A stretch of DNA of 64,000 bases from Candidatus Fermentithermobacillaceae bacterium (GCA_012842495.1 DUSS01000024.1:31731-95730); one strand, 5' to 3'; counted from the first letter of the stretch, positions 25,944 to 35,010 are shown. Notes: generated from the letters alone by a model not told the origin. Translations and numbers: made by a program.

Positions 25944-26222
25944 ATGTCCCCGTTTCGAAGGAGCAAGTCGGGTGATGTGGCCCGGGAACGCCTTCGTGTT
26001 GTATTGATGCAAGACAGAATATCTCTCGCCCCCCAGTTGATGGAGAGAATGAAAGAAGATCTGGTAGACGTGATTTCTCGTTACGTCGACGTGGACCGGG
26101 GTAAAATAGAGGTCGAGTGGCGACGAGCCGACGGCGAGCCGGCCCTTGTTGCAAATATTCCTGTAAGATCGGTCAGAAGGAGCGTTGCGTCAGACGATAG
26201 AGCTTCCAACCGGGCACTTTGA
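25944..26222 (+). CDS. minE: Cell division topological specificity factor MinE
   Basis: This 92-residue protein matches MinE in size, in its place directly after minD, and in the RERLRVVLMQDRISLAP segment that contains the MinD-contact helix and strand. The rest (MEEMK-like MERMKEDLVDVISRYVDVD, then KIEVEWRR) forms the topological-specificity domain. The ATG at 25944 lies eight bases after AGGGGG; a GTG at 25935 inside that site is less likely. Its last 38 bases overlap rodA. Confidence 0.9.
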   Translation: MSPFRRSKSGDVARERLRVVLMQDRISLAPQLMERMKEDLVDVISRYVDVDRGKIEVEWRRADGEPALVANIPVRSVRRSVASDDRASNRAL

Positions 26223-27336
26223 CAGAAGAGTTGTAAAATACTTGGATTATTACATCGTGGGCTGCGTAGTTATATTGTATCTTCTCTCGTTGGCCCTTAT
26301 AGACAGTGCTACTCGAGACGTACCTGGTCATTACTACCTAAAAAAGCAGGGTCTTCTTGTAAGTCTTGCCGCCGCGGCTCTCGCTACCGGCACGTTCATC
26401 AACCTCGACGACCTGGTGGCACTGGGCTGGTATCTGTATGGAGGAAACATGCTCATGCTCGCCGCCGTCTTTGTGGTGGGAAAATCGGTTATGGGGTCGA
26501 CCCGTTGGATCTCCCTGGGCGTTTTCGATTTTCAACCTTCGGAAGTCGCAAAGCTCGCGACGATCTTGTTCCTGGCGTACATGGCCGATAGGCGAGAACG
26601 AGCCCCGCGGACTTTTTGGGATTTAGCCCTCTTTTACGCCGTCTGTGCTCCGCCTGCCGTTCTCATCCTCCTCCAGCCGGACCTCGGTACGGCACTGGTC
26701 CTTTTCGCGGTAGCCACGGGATGTTTGTACTTCGCGGGTGCTCCCGAGAAACTCCTCGTCAAGTTCCTTGCCATCGTCGCAGCCACGGGAGTCTGTCTTC
26801 TTCTACTACACTTTTACGCCGGCCTCAAGTTGCCCCTGGAGGAGTACCAGATCAACAGGATATTATCGGTATTTGATCCCCAACGGGATCCGCTGGGTTC
26901 CAGGTATCAGGTCAACCAGTCGATGATCGCCATCGGGTCGGGTACCTGGTGGGGAAAAGGCCTTGCTAAAGGGACCCAGAACCGGTTGGGATTTATCCCC
27001 GAGCAACACACGGACTTCATATTCTCCGTAGCCGGCGAAGAGCTGGGTTTCACCGGGAGCATCGCCATACTGAGCTGTTACGGACTCCTCCTGTACCGTT
27101 GCATCCTGGCTGCGTCGAGAGCCCCGACGAGAAGGGGGACCATCGTAGCCGGAGGAGTTTTCTCCATGCTCCTTTTCCACGTCTTCGTCAACGTTGGGAT
27201 GACCATTGGAATTATGCCGGTGACGGGTGTACCCTTACCTTTCCTGAGCTACGGAGGTTCCGCCCTCATAGTGAACTCATTTGCGATAGGTCTCGTTCTT
27301 AACGTGGGTTGGACGAGGCAGAAAATACTGTTCTAG
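26185..27336 (+). CDS. rodA: Peptidoglycan glycosyltransferase RodA (SEDS family)
   Basis: RodA polymerises glycan strands for side-wall growth together with a class B PBP. The 383-residue protein has about ten membrane helices. SEDS signatures are present: GSTRWISLGVFDFQPSEVAK, LLQPDLGTALV, the extracellular loop with the NRILSVFDPQRDP stretch, and GIMPVTGVPLPFLSYGGSA near the C-terminus. The TTG start lies after AGAAGGAG, inside the minE coding region. It closes the operon that begins with mreB and also contains its PBP2 partner. Confidence 0.95.
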   Translation: MRQTIELPTGHFDRRVVKYLDYYIVGCVVILYLLSLALIDSATRDVPGHYYLKKQGLLVSLAAAALATGTFINLDDLVALGWYLYGGNMLMLAAVFVVGKSVMGSTRWISLGVFDFQPSEVAKLATILFLAYMADRRERAPRTFWDLALFYAVCAPPAVLILLQPDLGTALVLFAVATGCLYFAGAPEKLLVKFLAIVAATGVCLLLLHFYAGLKLPLEEYQINRILSVFDPQRDPLGSRYQVNQSMIAIGSGTWWGKGLAKGTQNRLGFIPEQHTDFIFSVAGEELGFTGSIAILSCYGLLLYRCILAASRAPTRRGTIVAGGVFSMLLFHVFVNVGMTIGIMPVTGVPLPFLSYGGSALIVNSFAIGLVLNVGWTRQKILF

Positions 27337-27398
27337 TAGCCCCAGGTTGGGTTCAAACGGGCGAATGAAGTTTCGCCTGATAAGGGAGAGATCGCGCG

Positions 27399-27839
27399 GT
27401 GAAGGAAACCGGAAAGGTGGTTGGTTTCAGAAACGGACTGGTCGAGGTGGAGGTCAGACGGACCGAGCAATGCGGCCGGTGCGGAAGGTGCGCTCACTTT
27501 TCTCTCGCCGAACCCACCCTGATCGTGGAAGCGAGACCTGCCGGGACCATGCAAGTTGGAGACGTCGTGGAACTCGAGCTTCGGGACAGGGACTTCCTAA
27601 CCCTCAGCTTCCTCATGTATATAATGCCTCTACTTGGAGCGGGAGCGGCCGGGCTGGTGGGATACGCCCTAGGGGCTCTCTGGGGAACCCCTGGGCTCCT
27701 GGCCGGTCTTTTTGCCCTGTTGGGATTGGGCTTCTCTTTCGGCGCCATCGTCGCCATAGACAGAAAGTCCAGGAGAGAGGGGCGGTTTCTGCCCGTCGCC
27801 AGACCTCTCGTGTTCCCCGAAGACCGGGACCTCGCGTGA
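27399..27839 (+). CDS. SoxR-reducing system / RseC family protein
   Basis: The 146-residue protein matches the RseC/MucC family. It has a short N-terminal beta domain (ETGKVVGFRNGLVEVEV), a cysteine cluster CGRCGRC near residues 25-31 that could bind an iron-sulfur centre or metal, and two hydrophobic helices (about 67-90 and 95-120). In proteobacteria RseC works with the Rsx (Rnf-like) complex or in sigma-E signalling. In anaerobes with Rnf the gene is common, but its role is not settled. The start is GTG. The last 171 bases overlap, tail to tail, the open frame of the helicase-associated gene on the other strand. Confidence 0.8.
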   Translation: MKETGKVVGFRNGLVEVEVRRTEQCGRCGRCAHFSLAEPTLIVEARPAGTMQVGDVVELELRDRDFLTLSFLMYIMPLLGAGAAGLVGYALGALWGTPGLLAGLFALLGLGFSFGAIVAIDRKSRREGRFLPVARPLVFPEDRDLA

Positions 27840-29465
27840 TGTCCGGGCCTCTTCCGGGAATTTCGGCATATATCCTTCGTCTACCAGGGCCCTTGATACC
27901 TCGGCCCGGGCTGACCTGTCGATCCTCAGGCAAAGAGGACCAAGTCGCTCAATTACGTAGGGTCCTAGCTTCCTGGAAACCGAAAGTTCATCGGCGAGTT
28001 CGGGGCTATCGCATTTGATAATGAGGGCGTCAATCAGTTCGACCCGTCCGTACGCACCCGCCCAATGGGCTATGCTGTATGCGACGTTCTGGGGCAAGGG
28101 CGACCTCGAATGTGCCTGAAGAAAACGCACCAGGGAAGCGGGGTCGATTCCATGCTGGACGGCCCGGTATACGGAAGTGCGACTCAGTTTGAATATCATC
28201 ATTTGATCGGCCCGGACCAGGTCCGCCACAAAATCGATATCCCACAGGACCGCCGGGTGGATGCCGGACGGCACCATCACTTCGAAATTGGGCTCAACGT
28301 AGATCTTATCTTCAAAGTTTTCTTCGGGCCAGGGACCGAGACCCACGAGAGCTCTTCCAAGAGGAGTCACCCTGACCGAGGTGTTACCGAAACCCCTGGA
28401 TACGTCCAGGGCACCCAGGTACTCCAGGTCGCGCACCAGGTTTCTCTCAGCTCTGATGTTGAATCCACTGGGGGCGTGGTTTAAAGTAAGATCTTCCATC
28501 TGTTCGAGCAACCTCTCCAGGGAAAGCCACGAACCTTCTGGAGAGCGCATCATGATCCAGAACAACGTTGTGAGGTCCGCATCGTGAGACATGAACGTTT
28601 GCATCCAGTAGTCGAACAGGTCCTTACGTAGGGCCTTCACGTCCTGAGTCCTCCACTCGGCCGCTCTCGCTCCAAGGACCAACATGCCGTCCTCCTCTTT
28701 AACCAGGGCCCGGGACTTGGCGAAAAACACGATGAAGGCAAGGCGCGGGGGATATCTTACGGGGAACAGAGCATCGTCTGCGGTCTCGTCCCGTCCCAAG
28801 AAGACTTCCATTTCCTGCTGGGTTCTTTTGAATAGAGCGCCGTTCTGAGTGAGTTTGCATCCGTTCTTTCTTACGTACGATAGAAACAAGAAAACGTGCC
28901 TGAGGCAAGCATTCGGATCGGAGAAACGGCGAGGTCCGCCCGGTGGATCGGATTGGACCGCCCGCGCATATAACTCTTCCAGAAACCAGGCAGCGAGGAG
29001 CGACCTCAGATCCTCCGGCACGTAGTAGGCCTGGCGGTAACCCTGTTTTTCTGTGAAAACGAGTCCGCGCTTGATAAGTCCCTCGACCACTCTGGCCCCG
29101 TTTCGCCGCCACTTTCTCGAGATCTGGTTCAGGCGCTGATGACACTGTTCCATCACAACACCTGCTCCGTTCCGGCTGAGGGTGATCAGTCTTGCGGCTG
29201 TAAGCTCTTCGCCGTCGAGTCCCTTTATTACGACCATAAGATTAGATGGGACAAGGAGGTGTCTTGTGATTTTCATGGCCAGTTCGGAGGAATCCCCGCC
29301 GGCCATGCGGCCCTCGCCGGATACACGGGGGTCGCCGGGCGGGCCTGACCCCCCCGACCGCCACGCGCCGTCTTGAGCTTCCCCGCAGGCCGCGAGGCCG
29401 TAGAAAGCCGCGATTTCCCGCAGCCTCTCGGCGGGCAGAGAAGAAAGGGACTCGTACAGGTTCAA
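27669..29465 (-). CDS. Helicase-associated protein (XPB/Ssl2-like N-terminal domain family)
   Basis: The protein (598 aa) belongs to the bacterial family with a helicase-associated domain of the XPB/Ssl2 type, found beside XPB helicases. The first part contains winged-helix-like segments. The recognisable domain lies around residues 350-480, with KIYVEPNFEVMVPSGIHPAVLWDIDFVADL, then FKLSRTSVYRAVQHGIDPASLVRFLQ. No Walker motifs are present, so it is a partner and not a helicase itself. The frame is open from 29495, but ATCACCTCC on the plus strand (29472-29480) is a perfect GGAGGTGAT seven bases before TTG 29465. The last 50 or so residues are polar and low in complexity and are read from the antisense of the RseC-like gene. 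Confidence 0.75.
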   Translation of the reverse strand: MNLYESLSSLPAERLREIAAFYGLAACGEAQDGAWRSGGSGPPGDPRVSGEGRMAGGDSSELAMKITRHLLVPSNLMVVIKGLDGEELTAARLITLSRNGAGVVMEQCHQRLNQISRKWRRNGARVVEGLIKRGLVFTEKQGYRQAYYVPEDLRSLLAAWFLEELYARAVQSDPPGGPRRFSDPNACLRHVFLFLSYVRKNGCKLTQNGALFKRTQQEMEVFLGRDETADDALFPVRYPPRLAFIVFFAKSRALVKEEDGMLVLGARAAEWRTQDVKALRKDLFDYWMQTFMSHDADLTTLFWIMMRSPEGSWLSLERLLEQMEDLTLNHAPSGFNIRAERNLVRDLEYLGALDVSRGFGNTSVRVTPLGRALVGLGPWPEENFEDKIYVEPNFEVMVPSGIHPAVLWDIDFVADLVRADQMMIFKLSRTSVYRAVQHGIDPASLVRFLQAHSRSPLPQNVAYSIAHWAGAYGRVELIDALIIKCDSPELADELSVSRKLGPYVIERLGPLCLRIDRSARAEVSRALVDEGYMPKFPEEARTSREVPVFGEHERSGDGQKPPLSPGLSVYGDDGAEREAQSQQGKKTGQEPRGSPESP

Positions 29466-29472
29466 AGAAGTA

Positions 29473-31245
29473 TCACCTCCCCGGCCCGTTTCCACCGGCG
29501 TCCGTCAAGACGCTTCGCGGGTGAGTGGCGCCTGAGGTGCTCCCGGTGGAAGCTTTCGCTATGGCCTGGATAAAGGTGTCTTCTTCCCAAATCGTATATC
29601 TGTAGCCCTGTTCTGTCAGAAAAAGCTGCCTGTGCTGGGCGAACAGTTGCTCCTTTGTGTTCCTCGACACGATGGAGTAAAAACGCGCCGGTCGTCCCGA
29701 TGACTTCGGCCTGAGGATCCTTCCCAGGCGCTGTGCTTCTTCCTGCCGTGAACCAAACGTTCCGGAAATCTGGATCGCTACACTGGCCTCGGGAATATCC
29801 ACCGCGAAGTTAGCTATTTTGGAAGCCACCAGCACCTTCAGCTCGCCCCGTCTGAAGGCGTCGTAAAACGCCTGGCGCTCCGAGTTGGGGGTATGCCCCG
29901 AAACGAACGGGGCGCCCAGCATTGCGGCGACCTCCGAAAGCTGGTCTATGTATTGGCCGATGATGAGAATCCTCTCGTCGCGTAGGCTTTCCACTATCGC
30001 CTTCACTACCGGCAACTTGCGACGATTTACCGCTGCCACCCCGTACTTTTCCTTTTCCGAAGCCAGCGCGTATTTGAGCCTGTCATCCTGGTCGAGATCG
30101 ACTCTGATTTCGTGACATTCCGCCTGCGCGATCCAGCTTTCCGCCTCCAGTTCCTTCCACGGCTTATCGAACTTCTTCGGACCTATGAGGGAAAAAACAT
30201 CGTCCTCCCTACCGTCCTCCCTGAGAAGGGTAGCTGTCAGCCCGAGTCTCCTTTTCCCCTGAAGATCCGCGGTTATGCGAAAGACGGGAGCAGGCAAAAG
30301 GTGTACCTCATCGTAGATGATAAGTCCCCAGTTCCGTTCGTTGAATATGGAGAAATGAGGATACCCAGCGGCGCCTTTCTTTCTGTAAGTGAGCATCTGA
30401 TAGGTGGTGACCGTCACCGGCGCCAGCTCCTTTTTCTCGCCGCTGTACTCGCCGATCTGGTCTTCGCGGAGGTCTGTCTTGTCCAGGATCTCGTCTATCC
30501 ACTGACGCAGAGCCACCACGTTGGTGGTAAGGATCAGGGTCTGGGTGCAAAGTTTGGCCATTACGTCCAGCCCCACCACGGTTTTACCCGCCCCACAAGG
30601 GAGTACGATCACCCCGCTGCCTCCGGTGGCGTGTCCACCCGCGTAAAACGCGTTGGACGCCTCAATCTGATAGGGTCGAAGAAAAAACGGGAGTCCGCGC
30701 CTGGTCACGCTTCGAAGGCGGACCTCGAGGGGGTCGCCATCCACATAACCGGCCAGGTCCTCGGCGGGGTATCCCATCTTGATGAGGGCTTGCTTAACGA
30801 ATCCCCTGGAATTGGGCCTGAGGATGACGGCGTTCTCCCGGTGTTTCGCCTCTATGTAAGGGGCGAGTCTTTCGCTGGATGTGACTTCCATGAACACCAT
30901 AGGATCTCTCGAAGAAAGGATGAGATTCCCGTCTTGCATGTATATCCTAAGAATCCCGTACCGTTCCGTGGTAGTTCGAATCATATGCTTTACATTTTCA
31001 GGAACGGCGTACCTCGAGAACGCCTCCAGATCGCGGATTATCTCTTCCGCACCGAGGCCGCAGGCGGCTGCGTTCCATAAGGACAGGGGTGAGATCCTGT
31101 AAGTGTACATGTGCTCGGGACTTTTCACCAGGTCCGAAAACCTCATGAAACAATCCCTGGCTCTCTCGAAGAGGGGGTTATGTACCTCAAGAAAGATCGT
31201 CCCGTCGCTCTGAATAACCGCTGGAAGAGGCGAAGCCAAACACAT
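29473..31245 (-). CDS. XPB-type superfamily 2 DNA helicase
   Basis: This 590-residue protein resembles XPB/ERCC3, the 3'-5' helicase of nucleotide-excision repair in eukaryotes and archaea, in its bacterial form. An N-terminal region (about 1-195) precedes helicase domain 1 with the Q-like RPYQIEASNAF, Walker A PCGAGKT, the DEVH box (IIYDEVHLLP) and TATLLREDG, whose RED triad is diagnostic of XPB. Helicase domain 2 has VASKIANFAVDIPEASVAIQ and QEEAQRLGRILRP, with the arginine fingers. The ATG at 31245 is only a few bases after GGGAGGA; the in-frame TTG at 31239 has better spacing. The helicase-associated gene starts seven bases after its stop. Confidence 0.9.
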   Translation of the reverse strand: MCLASPLPAVIQSDGTIFLEVHNPLFERARDCFMRFSDLVKSPEHMYTYRISPLSLWNAAACGLGAEEIIRDLEAFSRYAVPENVKHMIRTTTERYGILRIYMQDGNLILSSRDPMVFMEVTSSERLAPYIEAKHRENAVILRPNSRGFVKQALIKMGYPAEDLAGYVDGDPLEVRLRSVTRRGLPFFLRPYQIEASNAFYAGGHATGGSGVIVLPCGAGKTVVGLDVMAKLCTQTLILTTNVVALRQWIDEILDKTDLREDQIGEYSGEKKELAPVTVTTYQMLTYRKKGAAGYPHFSIFNERNWGLIIYDEVHLLPAPVFRITADLQGKRRLGLTATLLREDGREDDVFSLIGPKKFDKPWKELEAESWIAQAECHEIRVDLDQDDRLKYALASEKEKYGVAAVNRRKLPVVKAIVESLRDERILIIGQYIDQLSEVAAMLGAPFVSGHTPNSERQAFYDAFRRGELKVLVASKIANFAVDIPEASVAIQISGTFGSRQEEAQRLGRILRPKSSGRPARFYSIVSRNTKEQLFAQHRQLFLTEQGYRYTIWEEDTFIQAIAKASTGSTSGATHPRSVLTDAGGNGPGR

Positions 31246-31491
31246 TCCTCCCGCTGATCTCTTTTATGGATGCTCCATCCAGTCCAGACCGGCGCCGTTT
31301 TAAGGATTAGCGTTGCTCCGCGCCGCTTTGAAAAATCACCTTAAATTCAGCATCATTCGTCGTCAGTCTTAAAAAGTCCTGTTTTTCGACAAATACTTCG
31401 GAATACGTAAGATTCGAACTTGATAAGGAGGAATGCCGTAACGCAAAGAGAATAATACGGTTACGCGGGCTATCTGAAGGAGGTGTGAAGG
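31246..31491. other. Divergent gap between the XPB helicase and the first TldD gene
   Basis: This 246-base region must hold promoters for both directions. I could not pick -35/-10 pairs with acceptable spacing on either strand. AAGGAGGA at 31425-31432 is a ribosome-binding sequence with no usable start after it, since ATG 31433 is too close and is followed by CCG TAA. Confidence 0.4.
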
Positions 31492-32940
31492 GTGAAAGAA
31501 CTGACGCGAAAGGCTCTGGATGTTGTAAAGGAGCTGGGAGCGTCTTACGGGGATATCCGGATCGTGGAGACAAGGACGCAAACGATCAGGACGAGAAACG
31601 GAAACGTGGACGCGCTCAGTTCTACGCGATCGAAGGGCTTCGGGGTCCGAGTTCTTTACGACGGTGCGTGGGGGTTCTCATCCAGCTCCACTCTCACCGA
31701 GGATGAGGTTGTCAGGGTCGCAAAGGAAGCGGTGGAGATAGCCAGAGCTTCGGCTACCGTCAAAAGAGATAAAGACGTGGTGCTATCTCCCGTAAAACCG
31801 GTGGTATCGAAGTGGGCATCGGCGGTGAAGACCGACCCGTTTTCGGTGAAGACCGAGGATAAGATCGCCCTTTTGCTCGAAGCTGACAGGCTCATGGCCG
31901 GCTGCAAAGAAGTGAAGGTGCGCATAGGAAGCATGGCCTGCCAGCGCGAGGACAAGATATTCGCATCCACCGAGGGCAGTTACATTGAGCAAACCAAGAT
32001 CGAAACAGGGGCCGGCATTGAAGCTACCGCAGCCGACCGTGGGGAGCTCCAGCGTCGTTCGTACCCGACCTCGTTCGGGGGAAATTGGGCTACAGCCGGG
32101 TACGAGATAGTCGAGCAGATGAGGCTCCTGGACCACGCCGAGAGGGTATCCCGGGAAGCGGTGGAACTTCTGTCCGCCAAGCAGTGCCCGAGCGGAGTGA
32201 TGGACGTCATCATAGAGTCGAGCCAGCTTGCTCTGCAGATCCACGAATCCTGTGGCCATCCCATCGAACTTGACCGGGTGTTAGGACAGGAGGCAAGTTA
32301 TGCCGGAACCAGTTTTCTCACTCCGGAAAAGCTCGGTACTTTCCAGTACGGATCGGAAGAGGTCACCATAACGGCCGACGCCACCCTGCCGAGAGGTCTC
32401 GGGAGTTTCGGCTTCGATGATGAAGGGGTTCCAGCTCAGCGTGTCACCATCGTCGATAAGGGCATCTTTAAAAACTACCTCACGTCGCGGGAAACGGCGC
32501 ACGAGTTGGGTCAGGTGTCCAACGGGGCGATGAGGGCGGACGGCTGGAACAGGATACCGATTATCCGGATGACAAATATAAGTCTTGAGCCGGGTGACTG
32601 GACCCTCGACGAGATGATCAAGGACACGAAAGAAGGGATTCTGGTAGCTACGAACAAGTCCTGGTCCATTGACGACAAACGCCTCAACTTCCAGTTCGGG
32701 ACCGAGATAGCTTGGGAGATCAAAGACGGCTCCCTCGGTGCTATGCTGAAAAATCCAACATATACGGGGATAACCTACGAGTTCTGGCGTTCCTGCGACG
32801 CCGTCGCCGGTAAAGACGAGTGGGAACTCTGGGGGCTTCCCAACTGCGGCAAGGGTGAGCCGGGACAGCTCGCGCACGTCGGACATGGGGCAAGTCCGGC
32901 CAGATTCCGCCGGGTTAAGGTGGGTGTGGGCAAATGGTAG
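31492..32940 (+). CDS. TldD family metalloprotease (first pair)
   Basis: TldD is the zinc-bearing half of the TldD/TldE protease, which trims unfolded or modified peptides inside the heterodimer. The 482-residue protein contains the zinc motif HESCGH (HExxxH) around residue 250, followed by GQEASYAGTSFLTPEK and FGFDDEGVPAQRVTIVDKG. The C-terminus has GKGEPGQLAHVGHGASPARFR, a glycine-rich active-site loop. The GTG start lies behind GAAGGAGGTGTGAAGG. It overlaps the next gene by seven bases, as expected for two subunits made in equal amounts. A second TldD/TldE pair lies at 52-54.6 kb. The substrate is not evident from the context. Confidence 0.9.
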   Translation: MKELTRKALDVVKELGASYGDIRIVETRTQTIRTRNGNVDALSSTRSKGFGVRVLYDGAWGFSSSSTLTEDEVVRVAKEAVEIARASATVKRDKDVVLSPVKPVVSKWASAVKTDPFSVKTEDKIALLLEADRLMAGCKEVKVRIGSMACQREDKIFASTEGSYIEQTKIETGAGIEATAADRGELQRRSYPTSFGGNWATAGYEIVEQMRLLDHAERVSREAVELLSAKQCPSGVMDVIIESSQLALQIHESCGHPIELDRVLGQEASYAGTSFLTPEKLGTFQYGSEEVTITADATLPRGLGSFGFDDEGVPAQRVTIVDKGIFKNYLTSRETAHELGQVSNGAMRADGWNRIPIIRMTNISLEPGDWTLDEMIKDTKEGILVATNKSWSIDDKRLNFQFGTEIAWEIKDGSLGAMLKNPTYTGITYEFWRSCDAVAGKDEWELWGLPNCGKGEPGQLAHVGHGASPARFRRVKVGVGKW

Positions 32941-34268
32941 GCAAAAAGCTGCTGGGAAGGGAAAACGCCCTCGATATGATCGACAAACTCATCCGCTGGT
33001 CGCCAGGGGATCTCACCGAAGTAGTCCTGAGGTCGGACTTTACGGCCCTCACCCGCTTCGCTAAGAACTACATCCATCAGAACGTCGCCGAGAGCGATTA
33101 CAGGGTGACGGTCAGGGTGATTTTCGGGAAGAAGATAGGTTCGGCCACCACGAACTCCCTGGATGATGACTCCTTGAAGGAAGCCGTCGAGGACGCAGCT
33201 GCCATCGCCAAACTCCAGCCTCCCAACGAAGAGTTCGAGGGACTTCCCGAACCGGAACCCTTGCCGGACGTGAACTGCTTCGTTCCCGAAACAGACTCCT
33301 TTTCGGCGAAAGACAGAGCAGCGGCAGTAAAGGAAGTCGTTGAGGTCGCGAAGGAGCGCGGGTTCGAAGCTTCCGGCGCGTTTTCCACCCGGAGTGCCGA
33401 ACTTGCCGTGGGCAACTCCAGGGGCGTAAGGGCCTACAACGCCTCCACGTACGCGGCTTTGAGCACCGTAATGGCGGGAGGCGACGGGACGGGTTACGCC
33501 GAAGCGTCGGGGCGAGATGTCCGGGAAATCCGCCCCGGAGAAGTGGCCAGGGTAGCTCGGGACAAGTGTGCGATGGCCCAAAACCCCGTGTCTGTGCCGC
33601 CCGGCGAATATGAGGTCGTTCTCGAGCCCCTCGCCGTAGCGGACTTGCTGGACTACCTGGGTAGGGCAGGATTCTCGGCTCTGGCGGTGAGGGAGGGCAG
33701 AAGCTTCCTCGCGGGAAAACTCGGCCAAAAGCTGTTCGATGAGAAGTTCACCATGTGGGATGACGGGCTTGATCCCCGCGGATTCCCCATTCCGTTTGAT
33801 CTGGAGGGCGTCCCCAAGCGAAAAGTCATGCTGGTGGAAAATGGCGTAGCCAAAGGGCTGGTGTATGACTACGCCACGGCGAAGAGGGAAGGCAAAAAAT
33901 CCACAGGTCACGGCGGCTTTAGGGGATGGGGGCCCGTGCCGGCGAACCTTTTCATGGGCGAAGGTACCGCTACCCTTGAAGAGATGATCCGGTCTACGAA
34001 ACGAGGCATTCTCGTGACGAGGTTCCACTATACGAACATGGCGCACCCCTTGAAAGTGTTGATTACCGGGATGACCAGGGACGGCACTTTCCTCATAGAA
34101 GATGGGCGAATTACGAAAGCCGTTAAGAACTTCCGGTTCACCGAAAGTGCACTGAGAGTGTTCTCAACCCTGGACATGATAGGTCGGGAAGCGGTGAGAG
34201 TGGAAAGAACGGTCGTCCCGGCCGTCAGAGTTCCCGCTTTCAACTTTACAGGGGTAACCGAGTTCTGA
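32934..34268 (+). CDS. TldE/PmbA family protein (first pair)
   Basis: This 444-residue protein is the partner of the preceding TldD-type protease. Family members share the TldD fold but lack the zinc HExxxH motif, and none is seen here: the equivalent region reads LEPLAVADLLDYLGRAGFSA. AVGNSRGVRAYNASTYAALSTVMAG and TGHGGFRGWGPVPANLFMGEG match the family. The ATG overlaps the end of the TldD gene. The promoter of rpsU follows within 35 bases. Confidence 0.87.
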   Translation: MVGKKLLGRENALDMIDKLIRWSPGDLTEVVLRSDFTALTRFAKNYIHQNVAESDYRVTVRVIFGKKIGSATTNSLDDDSLKEAVEDAAAIAKLQPPNEEFEGLPEPEPLPDVNCFVPETDSFSAKDRAAAVKEVVEVAKERGFEASGAFSTRSAELAVGNSRGVRAYNASTYAALSTVMAGGDGTGYAEASGRDVREIRPGEVARVARDKCAMAQNPVSVPPGEYEVVLEPLAVADLLDYLGRAGFSALAVREGRSFLAGKLGQKLFDEKFTMWDDGLDPRGFPIPFDLEGVPKRKVMLVENGVAKGLVYDYATAKREGKKSTGHGGFRGWGPVPANLFMGEGTATLEEMIRSTKRGILVTRFHYTNMAHPLKVLITGMTRDGTFLIEDGRITKAVKNFRFTESALRVFSTLDMIGREAVRVERTVVPAVRVPAFNFTGVTEF

Positions 34269-34298
34269 GCGTGCCCCGAGGATTGCCTCCGGGTTCCG

Positions 34299-34327
34299 TT
34301 GACCTTGCGCTTCGGCGGATGTAAAAT
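34299..34327 (+). promoter_or_regulatory. Sigma-A-type promoter of rpsU
   Basis: TTGACC (34299-34304) and TAAAAT (34322-34327) are exactly 17 bases apart, starting 30 bases after the TldE stop and 50 bases before rpsU. Confidence 0.78.
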
Positions 34328-34376
34328 TGCCATTGTTCGAGGACTGAAAACTGCGGCGGAGGGAGGGATTCGGGAG

Positions 34377-34556
34377 TTGCCGGAGGTAAAGATAGACAAG
34401 AACGAACCGTTCGACAAGGCCCTGCGCCGCTTCAAACGGGAATGCCAGAAAGAAGGTATTCTAGCTGAACTGCGGAAGAGGGAACATTACGAGAGTCCGA
34501 GCGTAAAGCGGAAAAAGAAGTCGCAGGCGGCAAGAAGGAGAAGATACCGCACGTAG
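34377..34556 (+). CDS. rpsU: 30S ribosomal protein S21
   Basis: S21 is a small basic protein of the 30S subunit that acts near the anti-Shine-Dalgarno end of 16S rRNA. The 59-residue sequence has the family core [19 protein letters not shown] and a C-terminal run of basic residues ending ARRRRYRT. The frame is open from 34299, but that start is inside the promoter. TTG 34377 after GGAGGGAGGGAT gives a normal S21 ([10 protein letters not shown] at the start). It has its own promoter and terminator. Confidence 0.94.
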   Translation: MPEVKIDKNEPFDKALRRFKRECQKEGILAELRKREHYESPSVKRKKKSQAARRRRYRT

Positions 34557-34574
34557 CGTCGTTCGGCTTTTTCC

Positions 34575-34602
34575 GGCGGCCCGGTGAATATTCCGGGCCG
34601 CC
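34575..34602 (+). terminator. Intrinsic terminator after rpsU
   Basis: GGCGGCCCGG (34575-34584) and CCGGGCCGCC (34593-34602) form a perfect 10-bp stem with the loop TGAATATT, followed by TTCCATTTTC. Confidence 0.85.
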
Positions 34603-34731
34603 TTCCATTTTCGCTGCATCACCCGTCCTCCCTTCCTGAATTGCGCTTTTAACGGGGACCTCTCGTTTACTGCCAGCCGGTTTCGTCTCATAGAATTCAT
34701 CGGGATGTGCCTATCAAGAGGAGGATTTTCG

Positions 34732-35010
34732 TTGCGTTCCAGGATGAAGGAAGTTTACAGAGCGATGGCGGAAAGTCTTGGGCTTCCCCTTGACCTCGCT
34801 CTGGATCTCCCGCGGGTCATCGTGGTAGGCGCCGTGCAGGTCATCATACTTAATCACAGAGGTCTCATACAGTACAGCAAAACAAAACTGGTCGTCGGGG
34901 TAGGGGGCGGCCAGGTGGTCGTGGACGGCGAGGATTTGGAGATCCAGGAGATTGGCCCGGAAGACATGGCCGTAAAAGGCGTTATCCGGTCCGTACACAT
35001 GGAGGCTTGA
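34732..35010 (+). CDS. yqfC: Sporulation protein YqfC
   Basis: This small protein (92 aa) matches YqfC, a sigma-E-dependent sporulation protein of unknown mechanism that always pairs with YqfD. LPRVIVVGAVQVIILNHRGLIQYSKTKLVVGV and VVDGEDLEIQEIGPEDMAVKG are the conserved parts. AGAGGAGG (34717-34724) lies seven bases before TTG 34732; the longer frame from 34705 would begin upstream of that site. Its stop overlaps the yqfD start. Confidence 0.9.
   Translation: MRSRMKEVYRAMAESLGLPLDLALDLPRVIVVGAVQVIILNHRGLIQYSKTKLVVGVGGGQVVVDGEDLEIQEIGPEDMAVKGVIRSVHMEA

Noticed and set aside
31425..31441. AAGGAGG followed by ATG CCG TAA, a minimal ORF
   Set aside because: The ATG is only one or two bases after the ribosome-binding sequence, so it cannot be used, and the peptide would have two residues.
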